The translations under genes were made by a program, and so were the position numbers. Below the pieces are notes generated by a model that had not been told where the DNA came from, searched no databases, and was given only the letters and a program-made list of their open reading frames with translations. A stretch of 64,000 bases of DNA from REEP01 sp964517265 (GTDB lineage Bacteria > Pseudomonadota > Alphaproteobacteria > Rhodospirillales > Defluviicoccaceae), in NCBI GenBank assembly GCA_964517265.1, contig CAZFBS010000012.1, forward strand, positions 1 through 64,000. The letters run 5' to 3'. Below, in pieces: positions 24,238 to 33,619 of the stretch; position 1 is the stretch's first letter, and each line of letters starts with the position of its first letter.

Positions 24238-26681
24238 ATGTGGGCAAAGGCGGCGGTGCTCGCCACACTGATTGGCGCGGCGGTCGGCGTCGCCTTGTAT
24301 TTGGCCATGGATCAAATCAGCCGTGAGTGGATCGCGGTGATTGACCAATGGCTCGACTGGCCTCTTGCCCTGATCAAAGTCGCCTTGCCTGCCGCATCCG
24401 TCGAAGTGACGACTTCAACCCTCGCCTTCGTTTCCGTCGCTGCGGCATTGACCGGCTTCCTGATGGTGGGCGGGCGCCGGCCGCTTGTTGACCGCTTATG
24501 GCCAGAACCGCCCGGCATTCTCAATCTCACGCTGTTTCGGCAGAACGCAGATCCGGATGACCCGCGCTTCGCGGGGCGCACCTTTGTCGGCCGGACAGAA
24601 GAAATGCGCGCTCTGAGGCGGTTCGCCGGGGACGCCGGCGGCGCGGTGCCACGGTGGTGCGCGCTGACGGCGCCGCACGGCATCGGCAAGACGCGCCTTG
24701 CGCTCGAATGGCTGGACCGGCTGCAGAAACGCGGCTGGGATGCAGGGCTGCTCGGCAGCGGCAAGACGCTGCAGGACATCGAGAGAACGCATTTCCGCCG
24801 CAAGGCGGCGATCGTCATCGACGAGGCCCTCAAGGACAAGGATCTCTGGCAGAAGCTGAGCGCCCTGCTGGCGGGGCGCCGATGCGTGCGCATTCTCGTC
24901 ATCGACCAGGTGCCGATCCGCCCGCCCGAGATGCGTGACAGGGTACTCCGCGAGCGGATCGAGGCGGCGCAGCTGGAGGGGATCCGGATCGACCGGCTGG
25001 ACCGGGAGGCGCTGGAAGCCATTGCGCCGGAGGCTGCGGCGGAGACCCTGGACCGCGCCGACGGCCGGCCGCTCTATGTCCTGCTCGGCCCCGATCCGGC
25101 CGCGACCGTGGCGCGGCGCGTGGCGGAGCGCCTCGCAATCGCCGAGGAAGCCGGGGAGCAAAAGCTCCTGGCCTTTGCCGCACTGGCGGGGCCGATCGAG
25201 AACGCGGTCTGGCAGGGCCAAGGCGATTTCCCGAACAGCATTGCCTTGTCCCGCCGGGAGCGGCTGTTCGGAGGCGTGGACCGCGAGGTTCTGAAGCGGG
25301 TGCTGCCGGCCCTCGCGCCGGAACCGTTCGCCGATGCCCTCCTTCTCGCCTGGGCGATGGACCAGGACGACGCCGCGCGTAATCGGCTCTTTTCCGGCGC
25401 CATCGCCGCCAATCCGTCGGCCGTGATCGCAAGGCTGCGCAGCCTGTGGACCGGCCCGGCGCTCAGCAAAGAAGCAGCAGAGGCGCGCGCGGCGCTGCAG
25501 CACCTTTTCGACGAAGCGCGGCTCGACCTCGTCGCGGCCATGCGGGAAGATGCGCGGCGCGCTGTCGCCAGGGCGGCGGAACCGCCCGATAAGAATACCT
25601 TGGATGACGCCCTGGCGGAACTCGCGGCGGTGGCCGATGTCAGGCCTCACGACCGGGAAATCCAGCTTCTCGGAGCCATGGGCGCGGTCAACGCGATCAA
25701 CCATTACGGCGCGAAGGAGCTCTGGGCAGATCTGGAACGCTGGGGCGCGCGGCTCACCGCCGTCGCCGGTGCGTGGCCCGAGGACCGGGAAATCCAGCTC
25801 GAACAGGCCAAAGGCGCGGTCAACGCGATCTATTACTACGGCGAAAAGGGGCTCATGGCGGATCTGGAGCGCTGGGGCGCGCGGCTCACCGCCGTCGCCG
25901 GCGCCTGGCCCGAGGATCGGGAAATCCAGCTTGCAGAGGCCGTGGGCGCGGTCAACGCGATCTATTACTACGGCGAAAAGGGGCTCATGGCGGATCTGGA
26001 GCGCTGGGGCGCGCGGCTCACCGCCGTCGCCGGCGCGTGGCCCAAGGACCGGGAAATCCAGCTTCAACAGGCCATGGGCGCGGTCAACGCGATTATTGAT
26101 TACGGCAAAAAGGGGCTCATGGCGGATCTGGAGCGCTGGGGCGCGCGGCTCACCGCCGTCGCCGGCGCGTGGCCCAAGGACCGGGAAATCCAGCTTCAAC
26201 AGGCCATGGGCGCGGTCAACGCGATTATTGATTACGGCAAAAAGGGGCTCATGGCGGATCTGGAGCGCTGGGGCGCGCGGCTCACCGCCGTCGCCNNNNN
26301 NNNNNNNNNNNNNNNNNNNNNNNNNNNNNNNNNNNNNNNNNNNNNNNNNNNNNNNNNNNNNNNNNNNNNNNNNNNNNNNNNNNNNNNNNNNNNNNAAAGG
26401 GGCTCATGGCGGATCTGGAGCGCTGGGGCGCGCGGCTCACCGCCGTCGCCGGCGCGTGGCCCAAGGACCGGGAAATCCAGCTTCAACAGGCCATGGGCGC
26501 GGTCAACGCGATCAATCATTACGGCGCAAAGGGGCTCATGGCGGATCTGGAGCGCTGGCGGGCCCGGCTCGCCGCCGTCGCCCTGGCCCATCCCGGCCAC
26601 CTCGGCATCCAGGAATGGGCGGCAAAGGCAAAACTCGGCTACGCTCAGATGCACGCCTCCGGGCATGATGCCCGGCCGTGA
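24238..26681 (+). CDS. Membrane-anchored STAND/AAA-type NTPase with 44-residue C-terminal repeats
   Basis: There are two N-terminal membrane helices (residues 3-24 and 60-78). An FVGRTEEM motif (116-123) marks the start of an AAA16/STAND domain, with a Walker A-like APHGIGKT (145-152) and Walker B AIVIDEA (Asp195, Glu196). A helical middle region follows. From residue 472 run at least six 44-residue units of the form DREIQL..A.GAVNAI..YG, ending in WGARLTAVAGAWP, probably TPR-like. The coding frame breaks at the assembly gap. Removing 155 nt leaves 2289 nt, exactly 763 codons, and keeps the repeats in register. The family is not recognised. The architecture (membrane effector, NTPase switch, repeat sensor) matches STAND immune proteins, but that role is inference. 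The start at 24238 has a poor ribosome site. Confidence 0.72.
25651..26597 (+). repeat. Tandem 132-bp repeats in the STAND-like gene
   Basis: Units begin at 25651, 25783, 25915, 26047, 26179 and 26466. The first five are exactly 132 bp apart, and the sixth falls into register once 155 nt of gap and overlap are removed. The units at 26047 and 26179 are identical over their whole visible length. The first unit is the most diverged. A degenerate last copy follows. Such identity points to recent duplication or conversion, and the copy number in the real genome may be higher. Confidence 0.92.
26296..26395. other. Assembly gap (100 N) inside the repeat array
   Basis: The 55 bases before (26241-26295) equal the 55 after (26396-26450), as at the other gap. 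Because the flanks are repeat sequence, this does not prove that nothing is missing; whole repeat units could have been lost. Confidence 0.85.
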
Positions 26682-26687
26682 CCGTGT

Positions 26688-27275
26688 TCAGGCCTCGGGA
26701 AGCGTTGCGTCGCTTTCGCCCAGCGCGCGCTGCATGAAGACGGCGTCGAGCCAGCGGCCGAACTTGAAGCCGACCGAGGTGAAGGTGCCGGCCCGGTGGA
26801 AGCCCAGGGCCTCGTGCAAGCGGATCGAGCGTCGGTTCTCCGAGTCGCCGATCACCGCGACCATCTGCCGGTAGCCTAATGCCTCGCAACGAACAATCAG
26901 ATCGCCGAGCAACAAGCGACCAAGGCCCTGGCCGATCGCATCGGGGTGGATGTAGATCGAATCCTCGACCGTAAAGCGATAGGCCGGACGCGGCCGGAAC
27001 GGAGCCGCATAGGCAAACCCGACCACATGCTCGCCAAAGCCGGCAACGAGGTAAGGCAGCCGCCGGGCGAGGATCGCCCGCCGCCGTTCCATCATTTCGC
27101 CGAGATCGGGTGCGCGTTCTTCGAACGATCCGGTGCCGTGGCGGACGTGGCCGGCGTAGATATCCTGAACCGCCGCCATATCGTCCTCGGCCGCCTCGCG
27201 CAGCATGATTTCTTTCCGGCCGTCGCGCAACGCCAGAGCAGACGAGACATCGGCCGCAACGTGATCGAAGCTCAT
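26688..27275 (-). CDS. GNAT N-acetyltransferase, phosphinothricin-acetyltransferase type
   Basis: A 195-residue protein with GNAT motif A: SIYIHPDAIGQGLGRLLLGDL, with the acetyl-CoA pyrophosphate loop. It is preceded by VVGFAYAAPFRPRPAYRFTVED and followed by ENRRSIRLHEALGFHRAGTF, the pattern of the PAT/YncA group. Members acetylate small amines such as methionine derivatives or phosphinothricin. The ATG at 27275 overlaps the stop of the upstream amidohydrolase gene by four bases, so the two are translated together. The true substrate is unknown. Confidence 0.85.
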   Translation of the reverse strand: MSFDHVAADVSSALALRDGRKEIMLREAAEDDMAAVQDIYAGHVRHGTGSFEERAPDLGEMMERRRAILARRLPYLVAGFGEHVVGFAYAAPFRPRPAYRFTVEDSIYIHPDAIGQGLGRLLLGDLIVRCEALGYRQMVAVIGDSENRRSIRLHEALGFHRAGTFTSVGFKFGRWLDAVFMQRALGESDATLPEA

Positions 27276-28180
27276 GCCGCTCCCAAGGCGCGGGCATCCA
27301 GACCGGCCAAGCCCTCGATCAATTGACGAACCCGTTTCTTGACCTCACCGATGCCTGGCGCGCGCGCGACCTTCTGCTCGTCCATGTACAGCGATCGATT
27401 GATCTCGATCTGAAGCGCATGCATTTGCACCTGCGGCCTGCCATAGTGGTGGGTGCAATAGCCGCCGGCATACGGAATATTGCGGCCGACGGAATAGCCG
27501 AGACCGAGCAAGATACGCTCCGCGGTTTCGGTGACGATTGCGGCGCAAGAGGTGCCGAAGCGGTCACCCAGCACCGCATCGAACCGTCTCAGGCCTGGAT
27601 CGCAATCCATCGGTCCGCCGATCGACGGCATTGAGTGGCAATCGATCAACAGGCAAACCCCGAACTTGGCCCGAGTCTGATCCAGCAGCCGTTGCAGGGC
27701 ACCATGGTACGGATAATAGAGCCGGTCAATCCGCCGCCGGACTTCATCGAAGCAGAGTTTGCCCCGATAGATTTCCTCGCCGCTGGTCACCACGCGGGCA
27801 ACGGTGCCAAGACCGGCAGCGACCCGGGGAGAGGTCGTATTGACATAGGACGGTAGCGGCGCATCGAACATCGCCGGGTCCAGCTCGAACGGCTCGCGGT
27901 TGGGATCGACATACGCACGCGGGTATGTCGCCGTCAGCAGGGGGGCGCCGAACTCGGCGGCAACCGCAAAGATCTCGTCGACGAAGGCATCCTCCGACCG
28001 ACGCAGAGCCAGCGGGTCCAGCCGGGAGGCGGCGATAAAGGCGGCGGGATAGTCGGTGCCGCTGTGGGGGGAGGCGAACACCAACGGAACCGTTTGCTCG
28101 GCCGGGGCATGCAGCGCCCATGCGGGCTGACCGTCCTCACGTTTCGTGGCATCAACGATGGCGGTATCGTCCGGAACCAA
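27272..28180 (-). CDS. N-formylglutamate amidohydrolase family protein
   Basis: This 302-residue protein matches the FGase/HutG-like family: VFASPHSGTDYP near the start, TYPRAYVDPNREPFELDP, LLIDCHSMPS, and GGYCTHHYGRP with LQIEINRSLYMDE. The His, Asp, Arg and Glu residues in these segments probably form the metal and substrate site. It hydrolyses N-formylglutamate, or a similar N-acyl amino acid, to the free amino acid. No other histidine-degradation genes are present. The start is TTG at 28180, supported by GAGGAG five bases upstream. It is coupled to the GNAT gene. Confidence 0.88.
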   Translation of the reverse strand: MVPDDTAIVDATKREDGQPAWALHAPAEQTVPLVFASPHSGTDYPAAFIAASRLDPLALRRSEDAFVDEIFAVAAEFGAPLLTATYPRAYVDPNREPFELDPAMFDAPLPSYVNTTSPRVAAGLGTVARVVTSGEEIYRGKLCFDEVRRRIDRLYYPYHGALQRLLDQTRAKFGVCLLIDCHSMPSIGGPMDCDPGLRRFDAVLGDRFGTSCAAIVTETAERILLGLGYSVGRNIPYAGGYCTHHYGRPQVQMHALQIEINRSLYMDEQKVARAPGIGEVKKRVRQLIEGLAGLDARALGAA

Positions 28181-28542
28181 GTTATTCTCCTCGTCCCCTG
28201 GTCACGCTGCCGTCTCCGCTGCCTTCAAAACAGCCGATCCCGAAACAAGCGACAAGACCAGCCGCAGACACCGAACCACAGCGGGCATCGCCGCCGGGCA
28301 AACTGGCCAGCAGGCCTGGAAATTCATTCGTTACAGCGCAGTGACAGTACTCGCAACGTCTAAGTGGCAGGTGGGCGGTGCGCCGTTCAGGGACAAGCCC
28401 CTTTGCACGAAAAGCGTGCACCTGCAGACAGCGGCACAGCGCGCCCGCAGGCTTGCCAAAATACCTGGGGCGGTCTAAGAACGTGGATGTCTGGAGGGTC
28501 ATTGGCCACTCGGGCACGTTCTTGCCGGTACCTCGGCACACC
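28181..28542. other. Intergenic region upstream of tRNA-Val
   Basis: No gene is seen. It separates the minus-strand amidohydrolase operon from the tRNA and should hold promoters for both; no strong pair of boxes is evident. A hairpin TGCACGAAAAGCGTGCA lies near 28407. Confidence 0.4.
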
Positions 28543-28617
<75 letters not shown>

Positions 28618-28733
28618 TCAAGCCGCATCCCCATGATGGTTCGGACCTTCGGATACATCGCGAGGGAAAGGCTGCCCGTCCGGCTGAGAAGTCGCTCCCG
28701 CCTGCCGGACTGCCAGGAGAGGGCATCGCGACC

Positions 28734-29207
28734 ATGGATCGTCTCGCGCTCGCACGGGCTCTGCATGTGCTGGCGGTTGTTCTCTGGATCGGCGGAGTGG
28801 CCTTCGTGACCACGGTGCTGCTGCCCGCCATTCGGCACCTGAAAAAGCCTGAAGAGCGCGTTGCCTTCTTCGAGACAATCGAAGCGCGGTTTGCCTGGCA
28901 AGCGCGCGGCACCACGATTCTCGCCGGCGTGACCGGCTTGTATATTACTGTGGCTTGGGATCTGTGGGATCGTTTCCTCAGCATCGCGTTCTGGTGGATG
29001 CATGCAATGGTCGCTATCTGGCTCGTCTTCAGCCTCATGCTGTTCGTCGCCGAGCCGCTGTTTCTGCACCGGTGGTTCCAGAGGCGCGCCCAAGCCGAAC
29101 CGGAAGCGACGTTTCGGTTGATCGTGCGGCTCCACTGGTTTCTTTTGATCATCAGCCTGATCACTGTCGTCGGCGCGACCATGGGAAGCCACGGCGCCGT
29201 GATCTGA
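28734..29207 (+). CDS. CopD-like / DUF2269-type membrane protein
   Basis: A 157-residue protein with four membrane helices. The first is ALHVLAVVLWIGGVAFVTT, with the His-(x)n-Trp-x-Gly pattern of CopD-like and related haem-copper-type small membrane proteins. Later helices carry further His residues (WWMHAMVAIW, RLHWFLLIIS), possibly metal or haem ligands. The ATG at 28734 has GGAGAGGG upstream. It stands alone between tRNA-Val and the cytochrome genes. The annotation as a copper or redox-linked protein is tentative. Confidence 0.65.
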   Translation: MDRLALARALHVLAVVLWIGGVAFVTTVLLPAIRHLKKPEERVAFFETIEARFAWQARGTTILAGVTGLYITVAWDLWDRFLSIAFWWMHAMVAIWLVFSLMLFVAEPLFLHRWFQRRAQAEPEATFRLIVRLHWFLLIISLITVVGATMGSHGAVI

Positions 29208-29271
29208 GCGCTGCACCGTCCTTGACGAAGCATGCATGAGGCGAATAGTATAGAAGCTGAGAAATCTTAAA

Positions 29272-29288
29272 GAGAATCACTATTAATT
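29272..29288. promoter_or_regulatory. Possible iron-responsive box before the cytochrome operon
   Basis: GAGAATCAC followed by TATTAATT is an AT-rich, imperfect Fur/Irr-like sequence 70 bp upstream of the cytochrome b gene in an otherwise GC-rich region. A weak call. Confidence 0.25.
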
Positions 29289-29357
29289 CGCGCTGGTTCC
29301 CGCCTTGGGCGCCACCTGTATAACGTTGGCTAAATAGCCTTCGAGGACCGTTCAAGA

Positions 29358-30089
29358 ATGAACGCCCGCCCTGTTCTGGTCTGGGACCTGCCGACCCGGA
29401 TTTTCCATTGGCTATTGGTTTTGGCCGTGGTCATCGGTTACCTCACTGGCGGCGAAGAGGGTTGGCTGTTTGCTGTCCACACCGCTGCGGGATACCTGAT
29501 TGCCGTCCTGCTGCTGTTCCGCGTGATCTGGGGCGTCATCGGCAGCCCCCGCTCCCGCTTCCGCGATTTCGTCCATCGGCCGCGCGCGGTCGGGAAGTAT
29601 GCCCGGAGCGTGCTTGCGCTCGCGCCGCCGCGCCACATCGGCCACAATCCGCTCGGCGGCTGGATGGTCATCCTCATGCTCCTCGCCCTCTTCGTCACGC
29701 TCGCCACCGGCTTGTTCTCGGGCGAGGAAGGCGAAGGATCGGGACTCCTTTTTCCGTGGATTGCAGCGCCGGGCAGCGAAGGGCTCAGCGAAGTTCACGA
29801 AGTGTTTGCCAATCTTGTTGTCGGTCTCGCCATCGTTCACGTCTGCGCCGTCTTCCTTGACTGGTGGCTGACCCGTGAGAACCTGATTTCTCCAATGATT
29901 TCAGGAATGAAGCAGCTCGATGAAGCCAGCGCTTCAGCCGAAAAACCGGTGGCCTCGAGGCGGCGGATGATCCTTGCGGCGGGCGTCGTCGCCGCTGCCG
30001 GCGCTGTCCTCGTCGCCAACACCGATTTCGGCACCATGGCGATAGCGCGAGGCGAGCAAAGCGAACACGGCCATGAAAATGATGATTAG
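29358..30089 (+). CDS. Cytochrome b561-type (Ni,Fe-hydrogenase-like) membrane protein
   Basis: This 243-residue protein begins VWDLPTRIFHWLLVLAVVIGY, the standard start of the CybH/COG3658 cytochrome b family, with the first haem-ligand His. It has four membrane helices, with further His residues in WLFAVHTAAGY and the EVHEVFANLVVGLAIVHVCA helix. A single hydrophobic helix near the C-terminus (RMILAAGVVAAAGAVLVA) is followed by a His-rich tail. It should pass electrons between quinones and a periplasmic partner; the adjacent di-heme peroxidase is the likely one. The next ATG is 26 bp after the stop. Confidence 0.87.
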   Translation: MNARPVLVWDLPTRIFHWLLVLAVVIGYLTGGEEGWLFAVHTAAGYLIAVLLLFRVIWGVIGSPRSRFRDFVHRPRAVGKYARSVLALAPPRHIGHNPLGGWMVILMLLALFVTLATGLFSGEEGEGSGLLFPWIAAPGSEGLSEVHEVFANLVVGLAIVHVCAVFLDWWLTRENLISPMISGMKQLDEASASAEKPVASRRRMILAAGVVAAAGAVLVANTDFGTMAIARGEQSEHGHENDD

Positions 30090-30114
30090 AAAACCTGAAA
30101 AAGAGGAGGTCGGT

Positions 30115-31161
30115 ATGCGGATGCTTGCAATGGCCTTGGCCTTAACGTCGATAACCACCGCCGCTTCGACGGCAGCATGGGCCGCCGAAGATCCGTTGAT
30201 GCAGCAAGCGCAGGGGCTGTTCGAACCTATTCCATTGGAGCCGCCCGCGATCGAGGGCGTCACCGCAACGCCTCCCATGGTCGAGTTGGGCAAGGCGCTT
30301 TATTTCGAGCCGCGTTTATCCGCAAGCCATAACATCAGCTGCAACAGCTGCCATCAAATCGGTCTCGGCGGAGTCGATATGCTGCCGACCTCGATCGGAC
30401 ACAACTGGCAGACAGGCACCCGCAATGCGCCGACGGTGTTGAACGCTGTTTTCAATACCGCGCAGTTCTGGGACGGCCGCGCCGCCGACCTCAAGGAACA
30501 GGCGAGCGGGCCCGTTGAGAATCCCATCGAGATGGCGATTACCCATCAGCACGCGATCGAGATGCTAAACGGAATTCCCGGCTACAAGCCGATGTTCGAG
30601 GCGGCATTCCCGAAAGACGACGATCCGATCACCATCCAGAATGTCGAAACGGCGATCGCCGCATTCGAAGCAACGCTGATCACGCCGAACGCCCCGTTCG
30701 ATCAGTATCTGCGCGGCGAGGCAGACGCGCTCAGCGCCGAGGAGAAGGAAGGGCTGCAACTGTTCATCGAGAAGGGCTGCGCCAGTTGTCACAACGGCAT
30801 TGGCGTCGGCGGCGGCATGTACTCACCCTTCGGCGTTGTCGAAAAGCCCGGCGCTGATATCCTGCCGCCGGCCGACAAGGGCCGCTTCGAAGTCACCAAG
30901 ACGGCAGACGATGAGTATGTCTTCAAGGTTCCGACCCTGCGCAACATCGGGTTGACGCCGCCCTATTTCCATAGCGGCCAATCGTGGGATCTCAAACAGG
31001 CAGTCGGAGTGATGGCGACGAGTCAGCTGGGCGAAAACCTGAGCGACGATCAAATCGAGAAGATCACGGTCTTCCTCCAATCGCTGACCGGAGAGCAGCC
31101 GGAAGTAACCTATCCGATCCTGCCGCCAAGCACGGTCGAGACTCCGAAGCCAACGTTTTAG
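30115..31161 (+). CDS. Di-heme cytochrome c peroxidase (CcpA/MauG family)
   Basis: A 348-residue periplasmic precursor with signal peptide (MLAMALALTSITTAASTAAWA). Two haem c sites are present: CNSCH (Cys76-His80) and CASCH (Cys222-His226). Family segments include LGKALYFEPRLSASHNISC, GTRNAPTVLNAVFN, FWDGRAADLKEQA and VPTLRNIGLTPPYFH. It reduces hydrogen peroxide with electrons from the membrane, probably from the preceding cytochrome b. The ATG at 30115 is chosen for its AGAGGAGG; an upstream ATG would place 14 polar residues before the signal peptide. The end is followed by a bidirectional terminator. Confidence 0.94.
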   Translation: MRMLAMALALTSITTAASTAAWAAEDPLMQQAQGLFEPIPLEPPAIEGVTATPPMVELGKALYFEPRLSASHNISCNSCHQIGLGGVDMLPTSIGHNWQTGTRNAPTVLNAVFNTAQFWDGRAADLKEQASGPVENPIEMAITHQHAIEMLNGIPGYKPMFEAAFPKDDDPITIQNVETAIAAFEATLITPNAPFDQYLRGEADALSAEEKEGLQLFIEKGCASCHNGIGVGGGMYSPFGVVEKPGADILPPADKGRFEVTKTADDEYVFKVPTLRNIGLTPPYFHSGQSWDLKQAVGVMATSQLGENLSDDQIEKITVFLQSLTGEQPEVTYPILPPSTVETPKPTF

Positions 31162-31191
31162 GCGGCCCCCGCGCCGCGCGGCGTTCCGCGA

Positions 31192-31220
31192 GGGGCAATT
31201 CACCGTTAGTGGATTGCCCC
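31192..31220. terminator. Bidirectional terminator between convergent genes
   Basis: GGGGCAATTCAC (31192-31203) pairs with GTGGATTGCCCC (31209-31220), with one U-G pair. The loop contains the stop codon of the minus-strand TPR gene. Confidence 0.7.
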
Positions 31221-31844
31221 CTTGCCGCCGTTCTGCATGCCTTCGAGCGCAGCCCTTAGCGCAAGCAGATGCGGATTGATCTGTAGCGCCACATTCATGG
31301 CGATGATCGCCGAGCGGTGGTCGCCGTTGCGCAGGCAGATCTGCGCAAAGCCAGAGATGGCCCCGAAGTGGCGTGGTTCCAGCTCCAGGGTGCGTCGAAT
31401 GTCGCCCAGGCTCTCGCAGTCCCTGCCCAACAGGAAGTAAAGCGTCGCCCGCTTGTTCCATGCCTCGGCCCAGTCCGGTTGGGCCGCGATCAGCCGATTG
31501 AGGCAGTCTTCCGCGGCAGCGTACTGCTTCTGCGCGATGGCCGCGATGGCGTCGTTCATGGCTTGTCCAGCCGAGGGTTCAGCTCCGGCAATCCAGATTT
31601 CCCAGATCTCGTCCTCGACTTCGTAGCCGTTGCCGGCAAGAGGCTGGGCCTGCAGTCGCTGAAACAACTCGGCCAGACGATCGGGAGCAGGCGCCTTGGG
31701 CAAGTGCTCGCGCCAACTGACCACAAGCTTTAGAATGTCGTCGGTCAACGTGTGCAAGGTTTCGCCCGTCATGGCGATGAGCGTAAGCATTCGCACGGCA
31801 AGGTCAACGCCGGTGTCGCTAATACGCCGGCAAGCCCGGCTCAT
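31206..31844 (-). CDS. Tetratricopeptide-repeat protein
   Basis: The 212-residue protein is helical. The C-terminal 110 residues form about three TPR units: AIAQKQYAAAEDCLNRLIAA, PDWAEAWNKRATLYFLLGR and PRHFGAISGFAQICLRNGDH, with family spacing of small residues and Pro at unit ends. There is no signal or membrane segment. It probably binds another protein. The ATG at 31844 is used; internal Met19 is an alternative, and neither has a strong ribosome site. It is convergent with the peroxidase gene and divergent from pgi. Confidence 0.78.
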   Translation of the reverse strand: MSRACRRISDTGVDLAVRMLTLIAMTGETLHTLTDDILKLVVSWREHLPKAPAPDRLAELFQRLQAQPLAGNGYEVEDEIWEIWIAGAEPSAGQAMNDAIAAIAQKQYAAAEDCLNRLIAAQPDWAEAWNKRATLYFLLGRDCESLGDIRRTLELEPRHFGAISGFAQICLRNGDHRSAIIAMNVALQINPHLLALRAALEGMQNGGKGAIH

Positions 31845-31972
31845 CCAATCGCGGCGATTCCTGTCCTTGCGGTAGAGAGGCGTTGCAGGGTTTGCTAAAG
31901 TTCGCTGCCACGAACAGAGTTCGGGGCCGCAGCCATCATTCCAAAGATCAACGGGGCAAGGGGGGTTAGCTC

Positions 31973-33619
31973 GTGTCGTCCATCACCAAGTCGAGTGCCT
32001 GGCAGGCGCTGGAACATCATCACCAAGAGATTACCGGCGATCATATGCGTGATCTGTTCGCGCGCGACTTGCGACGAGCCGAACGATTCTCCTTGCGCCT
32101 CGGCGACATGCTGCTCGACTATTCGAAGAATCGGGTTGTGCCTGAAACCATGGACCTTCTCGTCGCGCTTGCCCGCGAGGCCAATCTTGAGGGCTGGCGG
32201 CAGCGGATGTTCACCGGCGAGACCATCAACACCACCGAAGGACGCTCGGTTCTCCACGTCGCCCTGCGCAACGCGCCCGATCAGCCGATCTACGTGGACG
32301 GCAAAGACGTGATGCCGGATGTCGTCCGGGTGCTGGATCAAATGGCGGCATTCACCGAGGCCGTGCGCGGTGGTGAGTGGCAAGGGGCTACCGGCAAGCG
32401 GATCAGCGATGTCGTCAACATCGGTATCGGAGGCTCCGATCTCGGGCCGGTGATGGTGACGGAGGCCTTGAAGCCTTACAAGCATCCTGACATCGAAGTT
32501 CATTTCGTCTCCAACGTCGACGGCACCCACATCGTCGAGACGCTGAAGAGCCTGAACCCCGAGACGACCTTGTTCATCGTCGCCTCGAAGACGTTTACCA
32601 CCCAGGAAACCCTGACCAACGCCGGAACCGCCCGCACATGGTTGACGGACCAGCTGGGCGAGGCAGCCGTCGCCAAGCACTTTGTGGCGTTGTCCACCAA
32701 CACGGAAAAAGTGACTGCGTTCGGCATTGATCCGGCCAACATGTTCGCGTTCTGGGACTGGGTCGGCGGCCGCTATTCCCTGTGGTCGGCAATCGGCCTG
32801 CCCATCGCCGTCGCCATCGGCATGGACCGGTTCCGCGAATTGCTGGCTGGTGGGCGGGCGATGGACGATCACTTTCGCAGCGCCCCCCTCGGCGCCAATA
32901 TGCCGGTCATCCTCGCCCTGATCGGCATCTGGAACACCAATTTTCTCGGGGCCGAGACCTATGCTGTGCTGCCGTACGACCAGTATCTGCACCGCCTGCC
33001 CGCCTATCTGCAGCAGGCCGACATGGAGTCCAACGGCAAATACGTCCGCCGCGACGGCCAGCGCGTCGCCTGCAACACCGGCCCGGTTTTGTTCGGCGAG
33101 CCTGGCACCAACGGCCAGCACTCCTTCTACCAGCTGGTGCACCAAAGCACGCGCCTTGTGCCGTGCGATTTCATCGCGCCCGCGCAGAGCCGGAACCCGA
33201 TCGGCAACCACCACCCGATCCTGCTTTCCAACTTCTTCGCCCAGCCCGAGGCGCTGATGAAGGGCAAGACCGAGGCGGAGGTTCGCACCGAGCTGGAAGC
33301 GCAAGGCCTGCAGGGGCAGGCGCTCGACGACCTGGCGCCGCACAAGGTGTTCGACGGTAACCGCCCGACCAATTCCATTCTCGTGCGCAAGTTCGATCCG
33401 CATACCCTTGGCATGCTGATCGCGCTTTACGAGCACAAGATTTTCACCCAAGGCGTGATCTGGGACATCAATTCGTTCGATCAGTGGGGGGTCGAGCTGG
33501 GCAAGCAGTTGGCCAACAAGATCCTGCCGGAGCTGCAGGGCGATGACAGGATCGACTCGCACGACTCTTCGACCAATGCCTTGATCAATGCCTACAAGGA
33601 GTTGCGGGAGGACACATGA
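31973..33619 (+). CDS. pgi: Glucose-6-phosphate isomerase
   Basis: A full-length 548-residue enzyme interconverting glucose-6-phosphate and fructose-6-phosphate. Signature segments are present: NIGIGGSDLGPVM, VIASKTFTT-like FIVASKTFTTQET, MESNGKYVRRDG with the active-site Glu, GEPGTNGQHSFYQLVHQ, and the C-terminal Lys region SFDQWGVELGKQLA. The start is GTG at 31973 after GGGGGG. It overlaps mutL by four bases (ATGA), so the two are coupled. Confidence 0.97.
   Translation: MSSITKSSAWQALEHHHQEITGDHMRDLFARDLRRAERFSLRLGDMLLDYSKNRVVPETMDLLVALAREANLEGWRQRMFTGETINTTEGRSVLHVALRNAPDQPIYVDGKDVMPDVVRVLDQMAAFTEAVRGGEWQGATGKRISDVVNIGIGGSDLGPVMVTEALKPYKHPDIEVHFVSNVDGTHIVETLKSLNPETTLFIVASKTFTTQETLTNAGTARTWLTDQLGEAAVAKHFVALSTNTEKVTAFGIDPANMFAFWDWVGGRYSLWSAIGLPIAVAIGMDRFRELLAGGRAMDDHFRSAPLGANMPVILALIGIWNTNFLGAETYAVLPYDQYLHRLPAYLQQADMESNGKYVRRDGQRVACNTGPVLFGEPGTNGQHSFYQLVHQSTRLVPCDFIAPAQSRNPIGNHHPILLSNFFAQPEALMKGKTEAEVRTELEAQGLQGQALDDLAPHKVFDGNRPTNSILVRKFDPHTLGMLIALYEHKIFTQGVIWDINSFDQWGVELGKQLANKILPELQGDDRIDSHDSSTNALINAYKELREDT

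Noticed and set aside
24496..26199. 567-codon minus-strand frame opposite the STAND-like gene
   Set aside because: Its repeats are only the antisense of the plus-strand repeats, and the plus frame has clear NTPase motifs.
25651..26597. CRISPR array
   Set aside because: The repeats are 132 bp, contiguous, without spacers, and in frame with a protein.
31895..33562. 555-codon minus-strand frame opposite pgi
   Set aside because: The plus strand is unmistakably glucose-6-phosphate isomerase.
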